Origin: UBA1737 sp045653225
Lineage (GTDB): Bacteria; Bacillota_I; Bacilli_A; ML615J-28; CAG-313
NCBI GenBank assembly: GCA_045653225.1
Contig: JAZOLP010000062.1
Span: forward strand, 4,446-68,445
DNA: 64,000 nt
Reading direction: 5' to 3'
Part shown: one piece after another, positions 18,501 through 28,542 of the stretch
Numbering within the stretch: position 1 is the stretch's first letter
How the letters are laid out: every line of letters begins with the position of its first letter
Program-made: the position numbers and the translations under genes
The notes under the pieces: generated by a model
Seen by the model: only the letters and a program-made list of their open reading frames with translations
What the model was told of the DNA's origin: nothing
The model's database searches: none

Positions 18501-21500
18501 TATAGGAATAGCTGTTATTGCAATAGCCGCTGTTGTTGGTGCTATTGTGGCTATCGGCGCGGCAATCCATGAAACAGATACCGAAAAATTAGAACGTTTA
18601 AACAAAGAAGTTGAAGAAGTAAATGAAAAATATAACAAACAAAAATCTATTATAGATGAGCTTAACGCAAAAAAAGAAGCAGGAGCAGATAATCAAGCAC
18701 AATTAGATGCATTGGATGCAGAAATAAAAAGAGAAGAAAGAAAATTAAAACTATTAGAAGAAGAAAAAAAAGCCAAAGAAGAAGAAAAAAATAAGCAAGA
18801 AGTTAAAGTTGAGCAAGAAAAGTATGATAAGGGCGGTTCAGCAAGTAAAAATACATATAATGATTTAAACAATGCAAAGAACAGACTATTTAATGACGTT
18901 GGGTATTCAATGACACTTGAGGGACAAGTAGAATATCAAAAATTAATTGATGCATTTGAGCAAGGAAAAATATCGTTTCAAGAAATTCAAGATGAACTTC
19001 AGAATAATGCCGATAAATATTTTAACCCCGATGTTGCAGATGAATATGCTGATGCTGCAATTCAAGCATTAGAAGGTATCTCTGATGAAACTGAAAACAA
19101 TTTACAAGAAAATTTAGAAAGTCTTGAACTATTTACTAAGAATGGCACAGAATTAACAGATAACTTTTTAGGTACTTTTAAAAGAAATTTACATGCAGTA
19201 TATGGAGATAGTCTTGGTTCTGATGCTATCGCAGCTATTGCGTCTTACTATAGTGGTATTGACGAAATGTCTGATAAAGAATTACAATCTTTATTAGAAA
19301 AATTATTTCCTGATGATGACAAAAATACATTGGTTGAACGCTTTAGACAGGGTTTACAAGAGGTTGATGGTGAGATTGATAAGTTTGGAAAAAATCAAAC
19401 TTTAGCTAAATCTCTTGAAAATTCAGGAAAAGCAGTAGAAAAAGTACAATCAGCGTTGAAAGAAGTTAGTAAAGATGGTTTTTTAGCTTATTCTACTATT
19501 GAAGAAATGGGAACTACATTAGATAAAGCTGGTGTTGCAAGTGCAGAATGGAAACAAGCTTTATATGATGCAAATGGCAATGCAGAAAAAACCAAAGAAG
19601 TTTTAGGTCAAATTGTAAATGAAATAATTAACGCAACTCTTGCAGAGCAAAATTTTGCTAATAATTTAGATTTTGATAAAGATGGTAAATTAACAGCAAG
19701 TAGTCAGCAATATATTCAAAATGTAGAGAAAATGATTGCTACTCAATTGCGTGAAAATGGAGTTTTAAACGCTGAAGAAGAAGCTCACAAAAGAGTTCAA
19801 GCAGAAATTATAAAGACAAAAGCTTTAAAACAAGGATTCGCAAGTCTAACCGGCGCGAACGCAGAAGCATTAATGGCAGAAGCCGCTGCCGCAGGAATCA
19901 CAGGAGAAAGCTTTTCTGTTTTACAAAAACAAATTGCTATAGCTGCAGCTCAAGAATATGTAGCAAGAACAGAAGCTTTGGGTGCAGAAGCATCAGCAGC
20001 GTTTAGAGCTGCAATGGGCTATCAGGCAGTTGCAGATGCAAAGAAAGGATTAAAGTTTGATTCTCGTGGAGGATATTTTGTTGATAAAAATGGAAAAGTA
20101 TACGGTGTTGGCGACGACCGCACAGGCGCGGAAGGTTTAGTATATCATACTTTATCTGGAGATGCGAAAAATTTAATGAGTAGTGTAGAAATTCCAAAAA
20201 TCACCGTTTCATCTGGAAGTGGCGGCGGAGGCAATAACGATCCATACTGGAAACAAATGTATGAGACTAACGTTGCTCGAGCAGAGTTTCTGCAAAAAAG
20301 AGATGGTAAAACAGATGAGTGGCTTGGTCAGCAAATGGATTATTGGTATAATACATATGCTAAAGGACATGAGCTAGAAATAAAAGATCCAAAAACTGGT
20401 GAGACATGGGAAGAATATTCATTTGACGAGCAAAAAAAAGCAATAGAAAAGAAAAAATCTGGCGTAAAAAAGGTCTTTGAAGACACAATTAAAGATATTG
20501 AGCGTAACTCAGATAGTATCGACATGGGACGCGTGTCTACTTTATTATCGGATACTCTGAATAAACAAACTGAACTAGGTTTCACATTTTCTCCTGAAGA
20601 AAAAGCAGAATTAATTGATGACTATGTGTCTCTTGTAGATGGTTTAATGAAAGAAGCTTCATCTGATTTAGATACTAAATTTGAAAACCAAGAATTCTTT
20701 TCTGGTATGATTGATTTTGATGCTAAACAAGCAGAATATCAATATTTATTAGACACTTCACAAGATTATCTTAAAGATTTAGAAAAAAATGGAGCCACAA
20801 CAGAACAACTTGCAGAATATGAAAATTCAGTTGTTATACCTCTTATTAAAAAGAAAAGAGACCTTTTAAAAGAGGAAGCAGACGCGGCGAAGAAAGCAAC
20901 TGAACACTATATAAAGCAGCGTGAATTCTATGGCTATAAAAACGGCGACAATGAAATTAAAGCTAGAGAAAGAGCTTATAAAAAAATGTTAAATTTAACA
21001 CAGGAACAGATTCTTGCTGAATACGGAACATATCAAGAATATTGGTATGCTCTCGAGGAAGAAAGGCTTAATATTGATCAAATATTTAGAGACAAATTAA
21101 AAGAAGCTCTTGAAAAAGAAAAAGATGATAGAATTGCTGTTTTAGAAGCTGAAAAAAATGCTGTAGAAAAACTCTATGAAGGCGAAAGTACACTAAGAGA
21201 AAAGCGCAAACAAATCAATGATCAATTACAAGAATCTTTAACAATGTATCAATATCTTGATAAAGCAACAAGAAAGTTAATATTTAATGAAGAAGATTAT
21301 CTTGCATTATCTAATACTTTAAATGAAATTGAAGAAGATATGTATGATTTAAATCAAAAATATTTAAGAGATATTGTTGGTAAAGAAGCAGATGAATTAG
21401 AATATATAAATGTAGAATATGAAAGACAAAATGAACTTTTAATGAATCGCTACGAAATTGCAGAAAAAGAACTTGGTATTATCAAAGCCCGCACCGAATT

Positions 21501-22680
21501 AGAGAATACTCTTAAAGAAAGAAATACTCAAATGTTTATTAATGGTCGTTGGCAATGGGTAGCAGATCAGAAAGCTGTTATTGAAGCTCAAAAGAAATTA
21601 AATGACGCGGAATTTGACAAAGAAACATCTGAATTAGAAAATGAACAAGAGCTTTTAATTAATAGTTTTGAAAAACAAATTGATGATGCAAATCAAACTT
21701 GGAAAAAAGCAACCAAAGTATTAGAAGACAAAGTTATGACTGTTGCAGAATTAATGGGGTCTCTTTCAGAACCTTTGGATGCTTTGACCGCACAGTTTTA
21801 TGAGCTTGCTACTGGTAAAAAAATAACAGCTAGAAGAGAACCAAAACCTATTGAAGACGCACAATCAGCATTGGCAAAAGATATTGCATTAGCTATTATT
21901 CGTAAGAAAGAAGAGTATGACGCGGCCAAAGCTCAAGGAGATATGACTAAAGCCCAAGAAATTGAAGAGCAAACTAAAGCTGCTTATCAGGCTTTACAAG
22001 ATTTAGGGTACAATGAACTGGCTGAAGAATTGCACAAGTCTGATTTAGCTACTGCTAAACAGTTAAATTTAGATGAATTAACTGCCAAAAAACAACAAAC
22101 TGATGAAATAAAAAATACAATAAACAGTGCTAGTGACAAAATAGCGAAGGCTGTAAATCAAGGTTCTGTTACATCTGAAACAGAGCACAAAGGATCTGAT
22201 GGTTTATCAATGCCAAAAGGATACGATCCAAATTTTGATTATCAAGCTCATATTAATAAACTAACTGCTGCAGGAGCGCCTGCTTCAGAGATTAATTATT
22301 GGAAAAGTCAAAGAGAAAAGAAAATTAAAGGAGAAAATCTTAATCCAGACGGTTCAAAGAAAGCAGCAGCAGGAACCCGTTTCGCGGCTCATGCTTTGTA
22401 TGAAATTAATGAAATTGGTGAAGAAACATTTGTTACTCCTGATGGTCATTTCCGCAACTTTGCCGGAGGAGAGGTAGTATTCACTCACGAGCAAAGTCAA
22501 AGATTATTCTCACTCTTGAATGCAGATTTATTTGATATTAATAAGATGCCGAGAATGGGCGAGTTTGAACAATCCAATTCTAATGATACTTATATATCTA
22601 TAGGAGGAATTTCTATTGATACAACAACACAGGACGGAAAAGATTTAGTAGAAATTCTTCAAAGAATTACAAATATTTAG
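15532..22680 (+). CDS. Tape measure protein
   Basis: 2382 residues; sets tail length and helps DNA passage. Residues about 150-400 are the conserved phage tail minor/tape-measure region (LNESLTDIRIVTGKSSEEMN, TSTAEIVKGQLIYYQQG, AAVGATTATSMEEIATAMQK). Hydrophobic, Gly/Ala-rich membrane-inserting segments lie at about 895-1015 (SILGPIGIAVIAIAAVVGAI). Long charged coiled coils follow (about 1020-1090 and 1690-2150). The C-terminal ALYEINEIGEETFVTPDGHF motif near 2285-2305 is typical of tape measure ends. At roughly 0.15 nm per residue the tail would be about 350 nm, very long for a siphovirus. Confidence 0.95.
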   Translation: MANNRVVVNFDFKANTQDIQTQLNSLKTNLQQIIGQSSKINIGGHINTQLKDAVGAAQSLQKHLTASFNTNTGQLDLAKFNASLKSSNQNVTMLGKQLLGAGAEGKAAFMGLATSLVQAEIPAVKLSTTMGKLMTTFANNARWMISSSVLTGFISGIREAVDYTKDLNESLTDIRIVTGKSSEEMNRLAKSANRMAKELKTSTAEIVKGQLIYYQQGDSAELAAKKAEITTKAANVSFGTSQEQMSEYLTAIWNSYQVGEENLEQFVDVLAAVGATTATSMEEIATAMQKVAATGNAVGVSYEQLTATIATISSITRTSSEQVGTALKTIYARIGDLKAGGLDEDDIGLGQVSTGLKKVGIEILDTNNNIRDMGEVVEEIGTKWEGWTEAQQQAIVQLIAGKRQYTQMMALFDNWDMYESTLATAEGADGELNKQQEIWAESWEAASQNVQASLESLYGQIFDDDVFIDFLNGLNLILEGIDGITDLFGGLGNTLLILSTLLVQRFSIPLADGLRNAAMQAKLLFDFTNKGYQKQMSDVQELLGSVKAVNSEEQTQLNILKTRAQLNSEYAAIEEKLTAEQKTQYKAEMQNLQVLQDAALIKAKNLDLTKQETSEKIKENFSRGKTGKSDALGMAHAQFNAEKNRLTDLYTGLIPDEKMPGLEKLINNFKTGSINATEFRQELAKIEPELANDSGLDLYIQGLEETRNKIHELQNELNILSNAPLALGEENQFNNMGADQAIQKYAQLKGQLEYYGNALKTVSFNTKDAESSQQSINTVLNAAAKIYADNPEKLNKISQALKATDLSAEQFEAEVKQLKNDLKELYSSENGGSGKLVNQFMKVRDAIKNSGGDVKELDRLIDELSGSVYIAEQGFDQMGESAEKAKGKLDPTQNKKDWASWSVSISSALMSLMSIVNAVKSAFDSFNNPDATGWEKFSAVISVVTTVLMSVSMLYPVVSGIVVASNRAMAASAAGTATAAQAMWASILGPIGIAVIAIAAVVGAIVAIGAAIHETDTEKLERLNKEVEEVNEKYNKQKSIIDELNAKKEAGADNQAQLDALDAEIKREERKLKLLEEEKKAKEEEKNKQEVKVEQEKYDKGGSASKNTYNDLNNAKNRLFNDVGYSMTLEGQVEYQKLIDAFEQGKISFQEIQDELQNNADKYFNPDVADEYADAAIQALEGISDETENNLQENLESLELFTKNGTELTDNFLGTFKRNLHAVYGDSLGSDAIAAIASYYSGIDEMSDKELQSLLEKLFPDDDKNTLVERFRQGLQEVDGEIDKFGKNQTLAKSLENSGKAVEKVQSALKEVSKDGFLAYSTIEEMGTTLDKAGVASAEWKQALYDANGNAEKTKEVLGQIVNEIINATLAEQNFANNLDFDKDGKLTASSQQYIQNVEKMIATQLRENGVLNAEEEAHKRVQAEIIKTKALKQGFASLTGANAEALMAEAAAAGITGESFSVLQKQIAIAAAQEYVARTEALGAEASAAFRAAMGYQAVADAKKGLKFDSRGGYFVDKNGKVYGVGDDRTGAEGLVYHTLSGDAKNLMSSVEIPKITVSSGSGGGGNNDPYWKQMYETNVARAEFLQKRDGKTDEWLGQQMDYWYNTYAKGHELEIKDPKTGETWEEYSFDEQKKAIEKKKSGVKKVFEDTIKDIERNSDSIDMGRVSTLLSDTLNKQTELGFTFSPEEKAELIDDYVSLVDGLMKEASSDLDTKFENQEFFSGMIDFDAKQAEYQYLLDTSQDYLKDLEKNGATTEQLAEYENSVVIPLIKKKRDLLKEEADAAKKATEHYIKQREFYGYKNGDNEIKARERAYKKMLNLTQEQILAEYGTYQEYWYALEEERLNIDQIFRDKLKEALEKEKDDRIAVLEAEKNAVEKLYEGESTLREKRKQINDQLQESLTMYQYLDKATRKLIFNEEDYLALSNTLNEIEEDMYDLNQKYLRDIVGKEADELEYINVEYERQNELLMNRYEIAEKELGIIKARTELENTLKERNTQMFINGRWQWVADQKAVIEAQKKLNDAEFDKETSELENEQELLINSFEKQIDDANQTWKKATKVLEDKVMTVAELMGSLSEPLDALTAQFYELATGKKITARREPKPIEDAQSALAKDIALAIIRKKEEYDAAKAQGDMTKAQEIEEQTKAAYQALQDLGYNELAEELHKSDLATAKQLNLDELTAKKQQTDEIKNTINSASDKIAKAVNQGSVTSETEHKGSDGLSMPKGYDPNFDYQAHINKLTAAGAPASEINYWKSQREKKIKGENLNPDGSKKAAAGTRFAAHALYEINEIGEETFVTPDGHFRNFAGGEVVFTHEQSQRLFSLLNADLFDINKMPRMGEFEQSNSNDTYISIGGISIDTTTQDGKDLVEILQRITNI

Positions 22681-22681
22681 T

Positions 22682-22710
22682 AAGAAGAGGGTTTATCCCT
22701 CTTCTTATTT
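22682..22710 (+). terminator. Intrinsic terminator after the tape measure gene
   Basis: Perfect 10-bp stem (22682-22691 with 22697-22706), 5-base loop, followed by ATTTT. The T-run is short, so partial read-through into the distal tail genes is likely. Confidence 0.8.
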
Positions 22711-22738
22711 TGAGAGAAAAAGGAGGTAATAAAAATAA

Positions 22739-25700
22739 ATGTTATATAAACCTAAAAATATACATCCTAAATTGGGAAGTGATCAGCCAATTATTTATTT
22801 AGATCAACTTTCAGAAAATGGAACTGTTGATTTTACATATGATATAGATGGAGATGAACTAATTGAAACTGCAGAGATTTTGATTAGTAATACAGAAGAA
22901 GAAGTAGTGGATGTGAATACAAAAACGTTTCAGAATATATTTTATCAAGCATCTGCTAACCGAAGCTCACTTTACAATGATGAACACGTAACTTTTACGA
23001 ATCCTTGGATAAATGGAAATGGTACAATTACAGATATTAATTTCCAATACAACTCAAACTATAGGTATGTAGAAAGTCACGAAATCTCCGATCTTCGATA
23101 TATAAATCATACTTCTTCCAACTATACAGACAGATATCGTTTTTACTTAGGCACTGAGGGGTGTTATAATGAGTTTACAATTTGTTCAGGGACTGGACAA
23201 ATTTCCATGTATTATAGTTATAACCCAAATGCCGTATTAAAGTCTGATTTTAATATTACTCAAGTATTTGATTCAAAAATTACGAATTATAAATTAGATG
23301 CAACATTATCTGACGGTACAGAACGATATTATGTAGATGAGAATGCCGATATGTGTGGTAGTGGAAATCCATATTGGTTTACGATTTCCAGTACAGAAAG
23401 TATAATGCTTTATGATTCTAAGTCTGGTGAACAAGGAATTCTCCTACCAAAAGATAATTTGGTTACAGGGCGAGAGCTAATAAAAATCAATGCATCTAAA
23501 GATGAGAGTACAAATTTTACATTTCAGCCATTTTATACTGGTACATATGAAGGCAACAACATGGTTGAACACAACAAGGATATTATTATTGAAAAATTTT
23601 TTAGTACAAATATGTTATTTACAGTTACAAATATCAAAACAATAGACAAAGATACGTTAGATGTTACTTGTTCTTTAAAATCTAATAATGTTATAGAAGG
23701 TGAGTTAAATCCTGAGGCAACTATCTCTTGTAAGAGCTATAGTGGTTGTAACATTAAAGAACTCCACTTAAGTCTTACGTTAGATGAAAATCCTGAACAA
23801 TATTTAATAAATTCAGCATATATCCCAGCAGGTAAATTATCTTATAAAATATTTATAATGCAACCTTTTACAGGATTTATGGATAGTTTTGCTTATTGGA
23901 AAGGGATTACAGGCAATCTTATATTGGACACAAATCTTATAACTCAAACACCAATTTTTAAAAGCTTAGGGCAGAAAACGTACTCTTTGATAACGTATCC
24001 TTCGAGCGAGCCTATTACATATTCTGCAATACCTGATTTATTGACCGTCGGAAACAATCAATATTACTTACGTGTTAATAGAGTGGTAGAATCCGATATG
24101 GTTTCAGTTCAAATTTGTGAAACAAGCCCAACAATTAGTATAGATGATTTATTACCTTTTTACAGTGGACCGTATATTAGAATAACTGGAAAATTTACTT
24201 CGATCAGCAAACTAGAAAAATTAAATAATTATCAATGGAAACTTTATCGAGGTACCTATAGTGAAGATACTGATCAAATAAATGGTAATCTTATTTATCA
24301 AACCTCAAAAATATATTCTCAAGATTTTCAATTTGAATACGATAATTTAATATCAGGAGAGTATGTAATTGAAGCAATTGTAGAAGATAATTATGGACAA
24401 ATTTGGTCAAAAAGAGAACCATTTGAGGTTAATTACGAACAAAATGACTTATATTTAAATCTTCAAAGTGAGCTAGATAAAGAAAATACTGGAGTTAAAT
24501 TAAAATGGGATAAACCTATTTATGGAGTTGCAGTAGATGAGAGAGAAGAGACAGACTTAGCTCTTACAGAAGATTTATTTACGCTATTTTCTGACGAACA
24601 ATTAAAGAATTATAAAACAGAACTTGTCCAAGATGGCATTCTTAATTTGTGCTATAATAAATATTATCTTCCAAAGCTAACTAATAAGATTACTTTTTTC
24701 TTTGAAGAAGAACGTTATTTAAATGTTAAAAATACTAACGTACAATATTTTTCTTTCTTGGGTAGGATTTATTTAGATCCAAACAAAAATATGATAACTA
24801 TGCCAATATATTGTTACAATGATACAGATTATTGGAATCAAATACGTATTCAAAAAAAAGATAATATATACTACCATCCATACATACAAACAGAGGGTAT
24901 TTTTCAGGAAAGAAGAGAGTTTGAAAAATTAAAAAATGTATATAAAGGCTTAACTACACCAGCATTTTTTGATTTTTATTGTCAATATAATTTTAAACTT
25001 GGAAACTATCTTGTAGCAACAAAAGTACCAACTTCAGAAAATTGGGAATGGGACTGTTTAGATACCAGTTTTATTGCTCAAGATTCTTGCGTTTTTTATT
25101 GTAGTTTATCAAATATATCTAATATTGATTATATTATGCTTACAGAACATTCAACTTGGGACAATATAAATGAAATTCCAATTTTGGGTAAAAATATTGA
25201 TTTTGAAAAAGAAAATAGCAAAGATACTATATATTTAAATTTTAACTCTATTGACAATATATGGAATATTAAAGATCCAAATGCAGTCACAGCATTTAAT
25301 GGTTATAAAATGAAACGATATAACCCATTAACTCAAAAGGTATTAAATATGGGACAATATTATTTTACATCAGAGAACACAGAAGAAGAAAGAAGATTCG
25401 TCGATTATTCACTTCCGCACAACGAAGAAGTTAAATATTTAATATATCCTCAAGGAAATGAAATAATAAAGGACGAAGAGGGTAGCGAGATATCACAAGA
25501 ACTAATTTTTTCGCCTATATATTCAGATTCAATTAAAGGTGATTGGGATAAATGGTGCTTATTCACAACTCGCGGACCCGCACCTAAAAATCTTGACGAA
25601 ACTGCAGATAATGGATATAATGAAAATGTTTTGCTAGTTGATAAAGTGTTTTTCTTTGAAATGAATGTTGAAACAGGTAGTATGAAAAATAATACAGATT

Positions 25701-26152
25701 TTTCTGTTGTTAAAAACTTTACCCCATATCCGCATATTCAGCGTTCACCAAGTAACTATTGGTCAGGACAATTAAAAGGTTTGCTTGGTAGATTAGCTAT
25801 TGATGATTGCACTTTCAAACAAACACCAACCATGCTACAAGAAATTAAAGAGTTAACTCAAAATACTAGTAGAAAATTCTTAAAAGATAGAGATGGTAAT
25901 TTCTGGGAAGTTGAACTTTCTTCTGATATTACAATAGACAATAATGATAAATTAGATGTTCAGCTTAAAACAAAATCATTTAATTGGGTTGAAGTTGGTG
26001 ACGCTTCTGATATTGCACTTGTTTCTGTTGGTCCTGGCCGCGAAGATTGGCTATTAACAGAACTTGGACAAGAACAGATTGATATATCTAGATATACTTG
26101 GGACGAGAATGCAATTTGGGATGATAACGACTTCTGGACGGAGAGTGAATAA
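22739..26152 (+). CDS. Very large distal tail (Dit-like) protein with Ig/fibronectin-like insertions
   Basis: 1137 residues. The C-terminal part (about 1030-1137: PTMLQEIKEL, RKFLKDRDGNFWEVEL, TKSFNWVEVGD) resembles the end of distal tail proteins that cap the tube and anchor the baseplate. The middle has at least two Ig/fibronectin-like modules (around 470-590: YIRITGKFTSI, LISGEYVIEAIVEDNYGQIW, GVKLKWDKPIYG). These inserted beta domains, absent from small Dit proteins, are likely carbohydrate-binding. It follows the tape measure and precedes the hub by two bases. The family call is by position and C-terminal pattern. Confidence 0.65.
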   Translation: MLYKPKNIHPKLGSDQPIIYLDQLSENGTVDFTYDIDGDELIETAEILISNTEEEVVDVNTKTFQNIFYQASANRSSLYNDEHVTFTNPWINGNGTITDINFQYNSNYRYVESHEISDLRYINHTSSNYTDRYRFYLGTEGCYNEFTICSGTGQISMYYSYNPNAVLKSDFNITQVFDSKITNYKLDATLSDGTERYYVDENADMCGSGNPYWFTISSTESIMLYDSKSGEQGILLPKDNLVTGRELIKINASKDESTNFTFQPFYTGTYEGNNMVEHNKDIIIEKFFSTNMLFTVTNIKTIDKDTLDVTCSLKSNNVIEGELNPEATISCKSYSGCNIKELHLSLTLDENPEQYLINSAYIPAGKLSYKIFIMQPFTGFMDSFAYWKGITGNLILDTNLITQTPIFKSLGQKTYSLITYPSSEPITYSAIPDLLTVGNNQYYLRVNRVVESDMVSVQICETSPTISIDDLLPFYSGPYIRITGKFTSISKLEKLNNYQWKLYRGTYSEDTDQINGNLIYQTSKIYSQDFQFEYDNLISGEYVIEAIVEDNYGQIWSKREPFEVNYEQNDLYLNLQSELDKENTGVKLKWDKPIYGVAVDEREETDLALTEDLFTLFSDEQLKNYKTELVQDGILNLCYNKYYLPKLTNKITFFFEEERYLNVKNTNVQYFSFLGRIYLDPNKNMITMPIYCYNDTDYWNQIRIQKKDNIYYHPYIQTEGIFQERREFEKLKNVYKGLTTPAFFDFYCQYNFKLGNYLVATKVPTSENWEWDCLDTSFIAQDSCVFYCSLSNISNIDYIMLTEHSTWDNINEIPILGKNIDFEKENSKDTIYLNFNSIDNIWNIKDPNAVTAFNGYKMKRYNPLTQKVLNMGQYYFTSENTEEERRFVDYSLPHNEEVKYLIYPQGNEIIKDEEGSEISQELIFSPIYSDSIKGDWDKWCLFTTRGPAPKNLDETADNGYNENVLLVDKVFFFEMNVETGSMKNNTDFSVVKNFTPYPHIQRSPSNYWSGQLKGLLGRLAIDDCTFKQTPTMLQEIKELTQNTSRKFLKDRDGNFWEVELSSDITIDNNDKLDVQLKTKSFNWVEVGDASDIALVSVGPGREDWLLTELGQEQIDISRYTWDENAIWDDNDFWTESE

Positions 26153-26154
26153 AT

Positions 26155-27666
26155 ATGACAAGATTTTATGAATATTTAGAGAAGTTGCGCGACCCGCATT
26201 ATAAAACAGCAATTAAAATTTCTTGGCTTTATCCAGACGAAACAGTTCAGAAAGAATTCACTAATGATTTATATAATATGAGTGGTAATTTAACAGTAAA
26301 TTATCAAAATGGTGCAAGGCGTTCTTGCACCATTACTCTTTCCAATGATAATGGTAAATTTCCCGTTGATTATAATAATATTTGGTTAGGTCAAAAATTC
26401 CAGCTATGGATGGGACTGTATCTCGATGATGGAACGCCATTCTACTTGCCGCAAGGGATTTTTTATATAAAAAACCCGAAAGAAACATATAATCCAAATA
26501 CAAAAACTTTAACTTTACAAGGTGTTGATAAGTGGGCCTATTTAGATGGTTCATTGTTTGGATATTTAAGAGGAACTTACCAATCTTTGATTAATCAAGA
26601 TATTCGTGCATTAGTAGCGGGTTTAATTAATAAATCAAAATATGATAATAATTTTGACTCTACTGGTAATATTTTAGATAGAATAGACCCAAAAGATGCA
26701 ATATTTGATGGTTTTGACGGAGATAGCGGCAAAGCAGAGGTACAAGGATATGAAAAAGAAACTGGCAATTTGGTTTTTAAAGATATGTCTTCTGATACAT
26801 ATTTTATTATTGGGATGAACTCCAATTCTGAAACACCTGTTTATCAATGTATTCAAAAAGAAATAAAAGATGACAACAAGGATAGCATTATTGGCTATTC
26901 TTATGAATTATCAAAAGATGCAAACGGTAATAATATTCTTATCACTGCATTACCGGAAAACTATAAGCCTGCGGTAACGGAACAATCTATATTTTTAAAT
27001 CCATATACGATGACTACTGAAACGGGTAAAACGTTAGCAGATATGATTTTAGAGTATGCAACCATTTTATTTGCTGATGTTTATTATGATGAAAATGGAT
27101 ATTTAAGATTTGTAGCGCGCGATCGCACAAAACAAGACCAAAGCGTTTATAACAAAGAGCTTATTTGGCATTTTACTGTTGAAGAGAAAGAATTACTTGG
27201 CTTAGAATTAACTAATGCTTTTGATAAAGTTTATAATGATATTATTGTATTGGGACAAATTATAGGGGGCAAACAAATGAAAGCCCGCATTCAAAATCAA
27301 GATCCTGCGAGCGATACCAATGTTGAGAAAATAGGTATAAAAACAAAACCTCCATATGAAAGCGATCAATATTATTCTAATCAATTATGTTTAGAATTGG
27401 CTGGATATTATGCTCAAATTGATATGGCAATGGATAGAACAGGTACAGTTAAAGCATTACCTATTTATCATATGGATGTTAATAAATTAATAACCTTATC
27501 AACACCAAACAATAAAATGAAAAGAGAAGAATTTTTAGTTACAGGATATACTCTTCCACTCAATCCCATTGGGCAAATGAGCTTAAATGTAACTAATTTA
27601 AAATATTTTACAAATTGGACAGATATGACTTGGACTTTAGAGGAAGGAGCTGTTAATGTTGAATGA
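26155..27666 (+). CDS. Tail hub / tail-associated baseplate protein
   Basis: 503 residues. The N-terminal part (MSGNLTVNYQNGARRSCTIT, PFYLPQGIFYIKNPKETYN, TKTLTLQGVDKW; about 42-130) matches the beta-barrel pattern of phage tail hub proteins of the gp27/Tal class, and TGKTLADMILEYA with later DYLRFVARDRT fits the second half. Forms the tail tip ring through which the tape measure and DNA exit. No protease or murein hydrolase domain is attached at the C-terminus. Its end overlaps the next gene by eleven bases. Confidence 0.65.
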   Translation: MTRFYEYLEKLRDPHYKTAIKISWLYPDETVQKEFTNDLYNMSGNLTVNYQNGARRSCTITLSNDNGKFPVDYNNIWLGQKFQLWMGLYLDDGTPFYLPQGIFYIKNPKETYNPNTKTLTLQGVDKWAYLDGSLFGYLRGTYQSLINQDIRALVAGLINKSKYDNNFDSTGNILDRIDPKDAIFDGFDGDSGKAEVQGYEKETGNLVFKDMSSDTYFIIGMNSNSETPVYQCIQKEIKDDNKDSIIGYSYELSKDANGNNILITALPENYKPAVTEQSIFLNPYTMTTETGKTLADMILEYATILFADVYYDENGYLRFVARDRTKQDQSVYNKELIWHFTVEEKELLGLELTNAFDKVYNDIIVLGQIIGGKQMKARIQNQDPASDTNVEKIGIKTKPPYESDQYYSNQLCLELAGYYAQIDMAMDRTGTVKALPIYHMDVNKLITLSTPNNKMKREEFLVTGYTLPLNPIGQMSLNVTNLKYFTNWTDMTWTLEEGAVNVE

Positions 27667-27946
27667 ACAAAATTTAGCTAAAATGCTTGAAATTTTAGAA
27701 CCTTATTTTAGGAAGAAATTTGAAAAAGAAACTGGTTTAACAAAAACCGCAAAAATTCTCAATGCTATTGTAGATTTTACTTCTGATATTGATAAATCTA
27801 AGGTAACTGTTCACACTGCAGATTCTCCTAATGTAAAGTTTATAGTTACAAACCCTAATCTATATAATACTTATAGTCAAGGAGACTCTGTTCAATTAAT
27901 ATATTATGATAGTTTAAAAACAGCAAAAATATTTGCAAAAAATTGA
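27656..27946 (+). CDS. Small baseplate-associated protein of unknown function
   Basis: 96 residues, with an N-terminal helix and a C-terminal beta stretch (SPNVKFIVTNPNLYNTYSQGDSVQLIYY) that looks like a small OB-type barrel. It begins inside the end of the hub gene (GAGGAAGGAG ahead of the ATG), so it is co-translated with it. Likely a small tail-tip component; no family recognised. Confidence 0.5.
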   Translation: MLNEQNLAKMLEILEPYFRKKFEKETGLTKTAKILNAIVDFTSDIDKSKVTVHTADSPNVKFIVTNPNLYNTYSQGDSVQLIYYDSLKTAKIFAKN

Positions 27947-27965
27947 GTGAAAGGAGAAAATTAAA

Positions 27966-28541
27966 ATGGCAGAAATATCAGCAATACCTGAAAGCTGGCA
28001 TGGCTTAACTGGTGCGCAAGTTAGAGATATAATGATTAGTATCTTGCAGAGAGCAGAAAATGCGGCAGATGCAATAGAAAATGTGGATAATGCTTTTGTT
28101 TTTGGATATTATGTGGATAACGAGTTTTATAAAACAAAAAATAGCGATGGCTCATATGGCGATAAAATAGCTGACAAAAAGAAAACAACAATCTATTATG
28201 ATTTAAATAATTTACCTATTGCATACGGATGGGATGGTACAAAATTTCAATCACTTGAGACTAGTGCTGAAATTGCTTCAAGATTAAATAATTTTGATGA
28301 TAATAATCAAACCATAGAAGCAGTAATGGATAATAAGGTAGATAAAGTAGAAGGTTCAACACTTTATTCTACAGAAGAGAGAAGTAAAGTTCAAATAGTT
28401 AATGATTTAACTGTTGAAATAGTTCATAAAATTGGTGAATTATTTTCGTTAACAGAAACAGATGGTGATTATTCACCTGGCTTATACGTGTATACAGGCG
28501 AACAAAATCAACCCTTTCGAAGAGTAGGAGGTTTATTATAA
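27966..28541 (+). CDS. Tail tip / appendage protein of unknown function
   Basis: 191 residues. A helical N-terminus (GLTGAQVRDIMISILQRAENAADAI), a short beta domain with FGYYVDNEFYKTKNSDGSYG and a C-terminal GDYSPGLYVYTGEQNQPFRR. Position after the hub and before the holin suggests a receptor-binding or upper baseplate component, but it is far smaller than typical tail fibres. The end lies one base before the holin-like gene. Confidence 0.45.
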   Translation: MAEISAIPESWHGLTGAQVRDIMISILQRAENAADAIENVDNAFVFGYYVDNEFYKTKNSDGSYGDKIADKKKTTIYYDLNNLPIAYGWDGTKFQSLETSAEIASRLNNFDDNNQTIEAVMDNKVDKVEGSTLYSTEERSKVQIVNDLTVEIVHKIGELFSLTETDGDYSPGLYVYTGEQNQPFRRVGGLL

Positions 28542-28542
28542 T

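Noticed and set aside
18045..18638. A 197-codon - strand frame within the tape measure
   Set aside because: Shadow of hydrophobic tape-measure codons, no RBS and no match in composition to neighbours.
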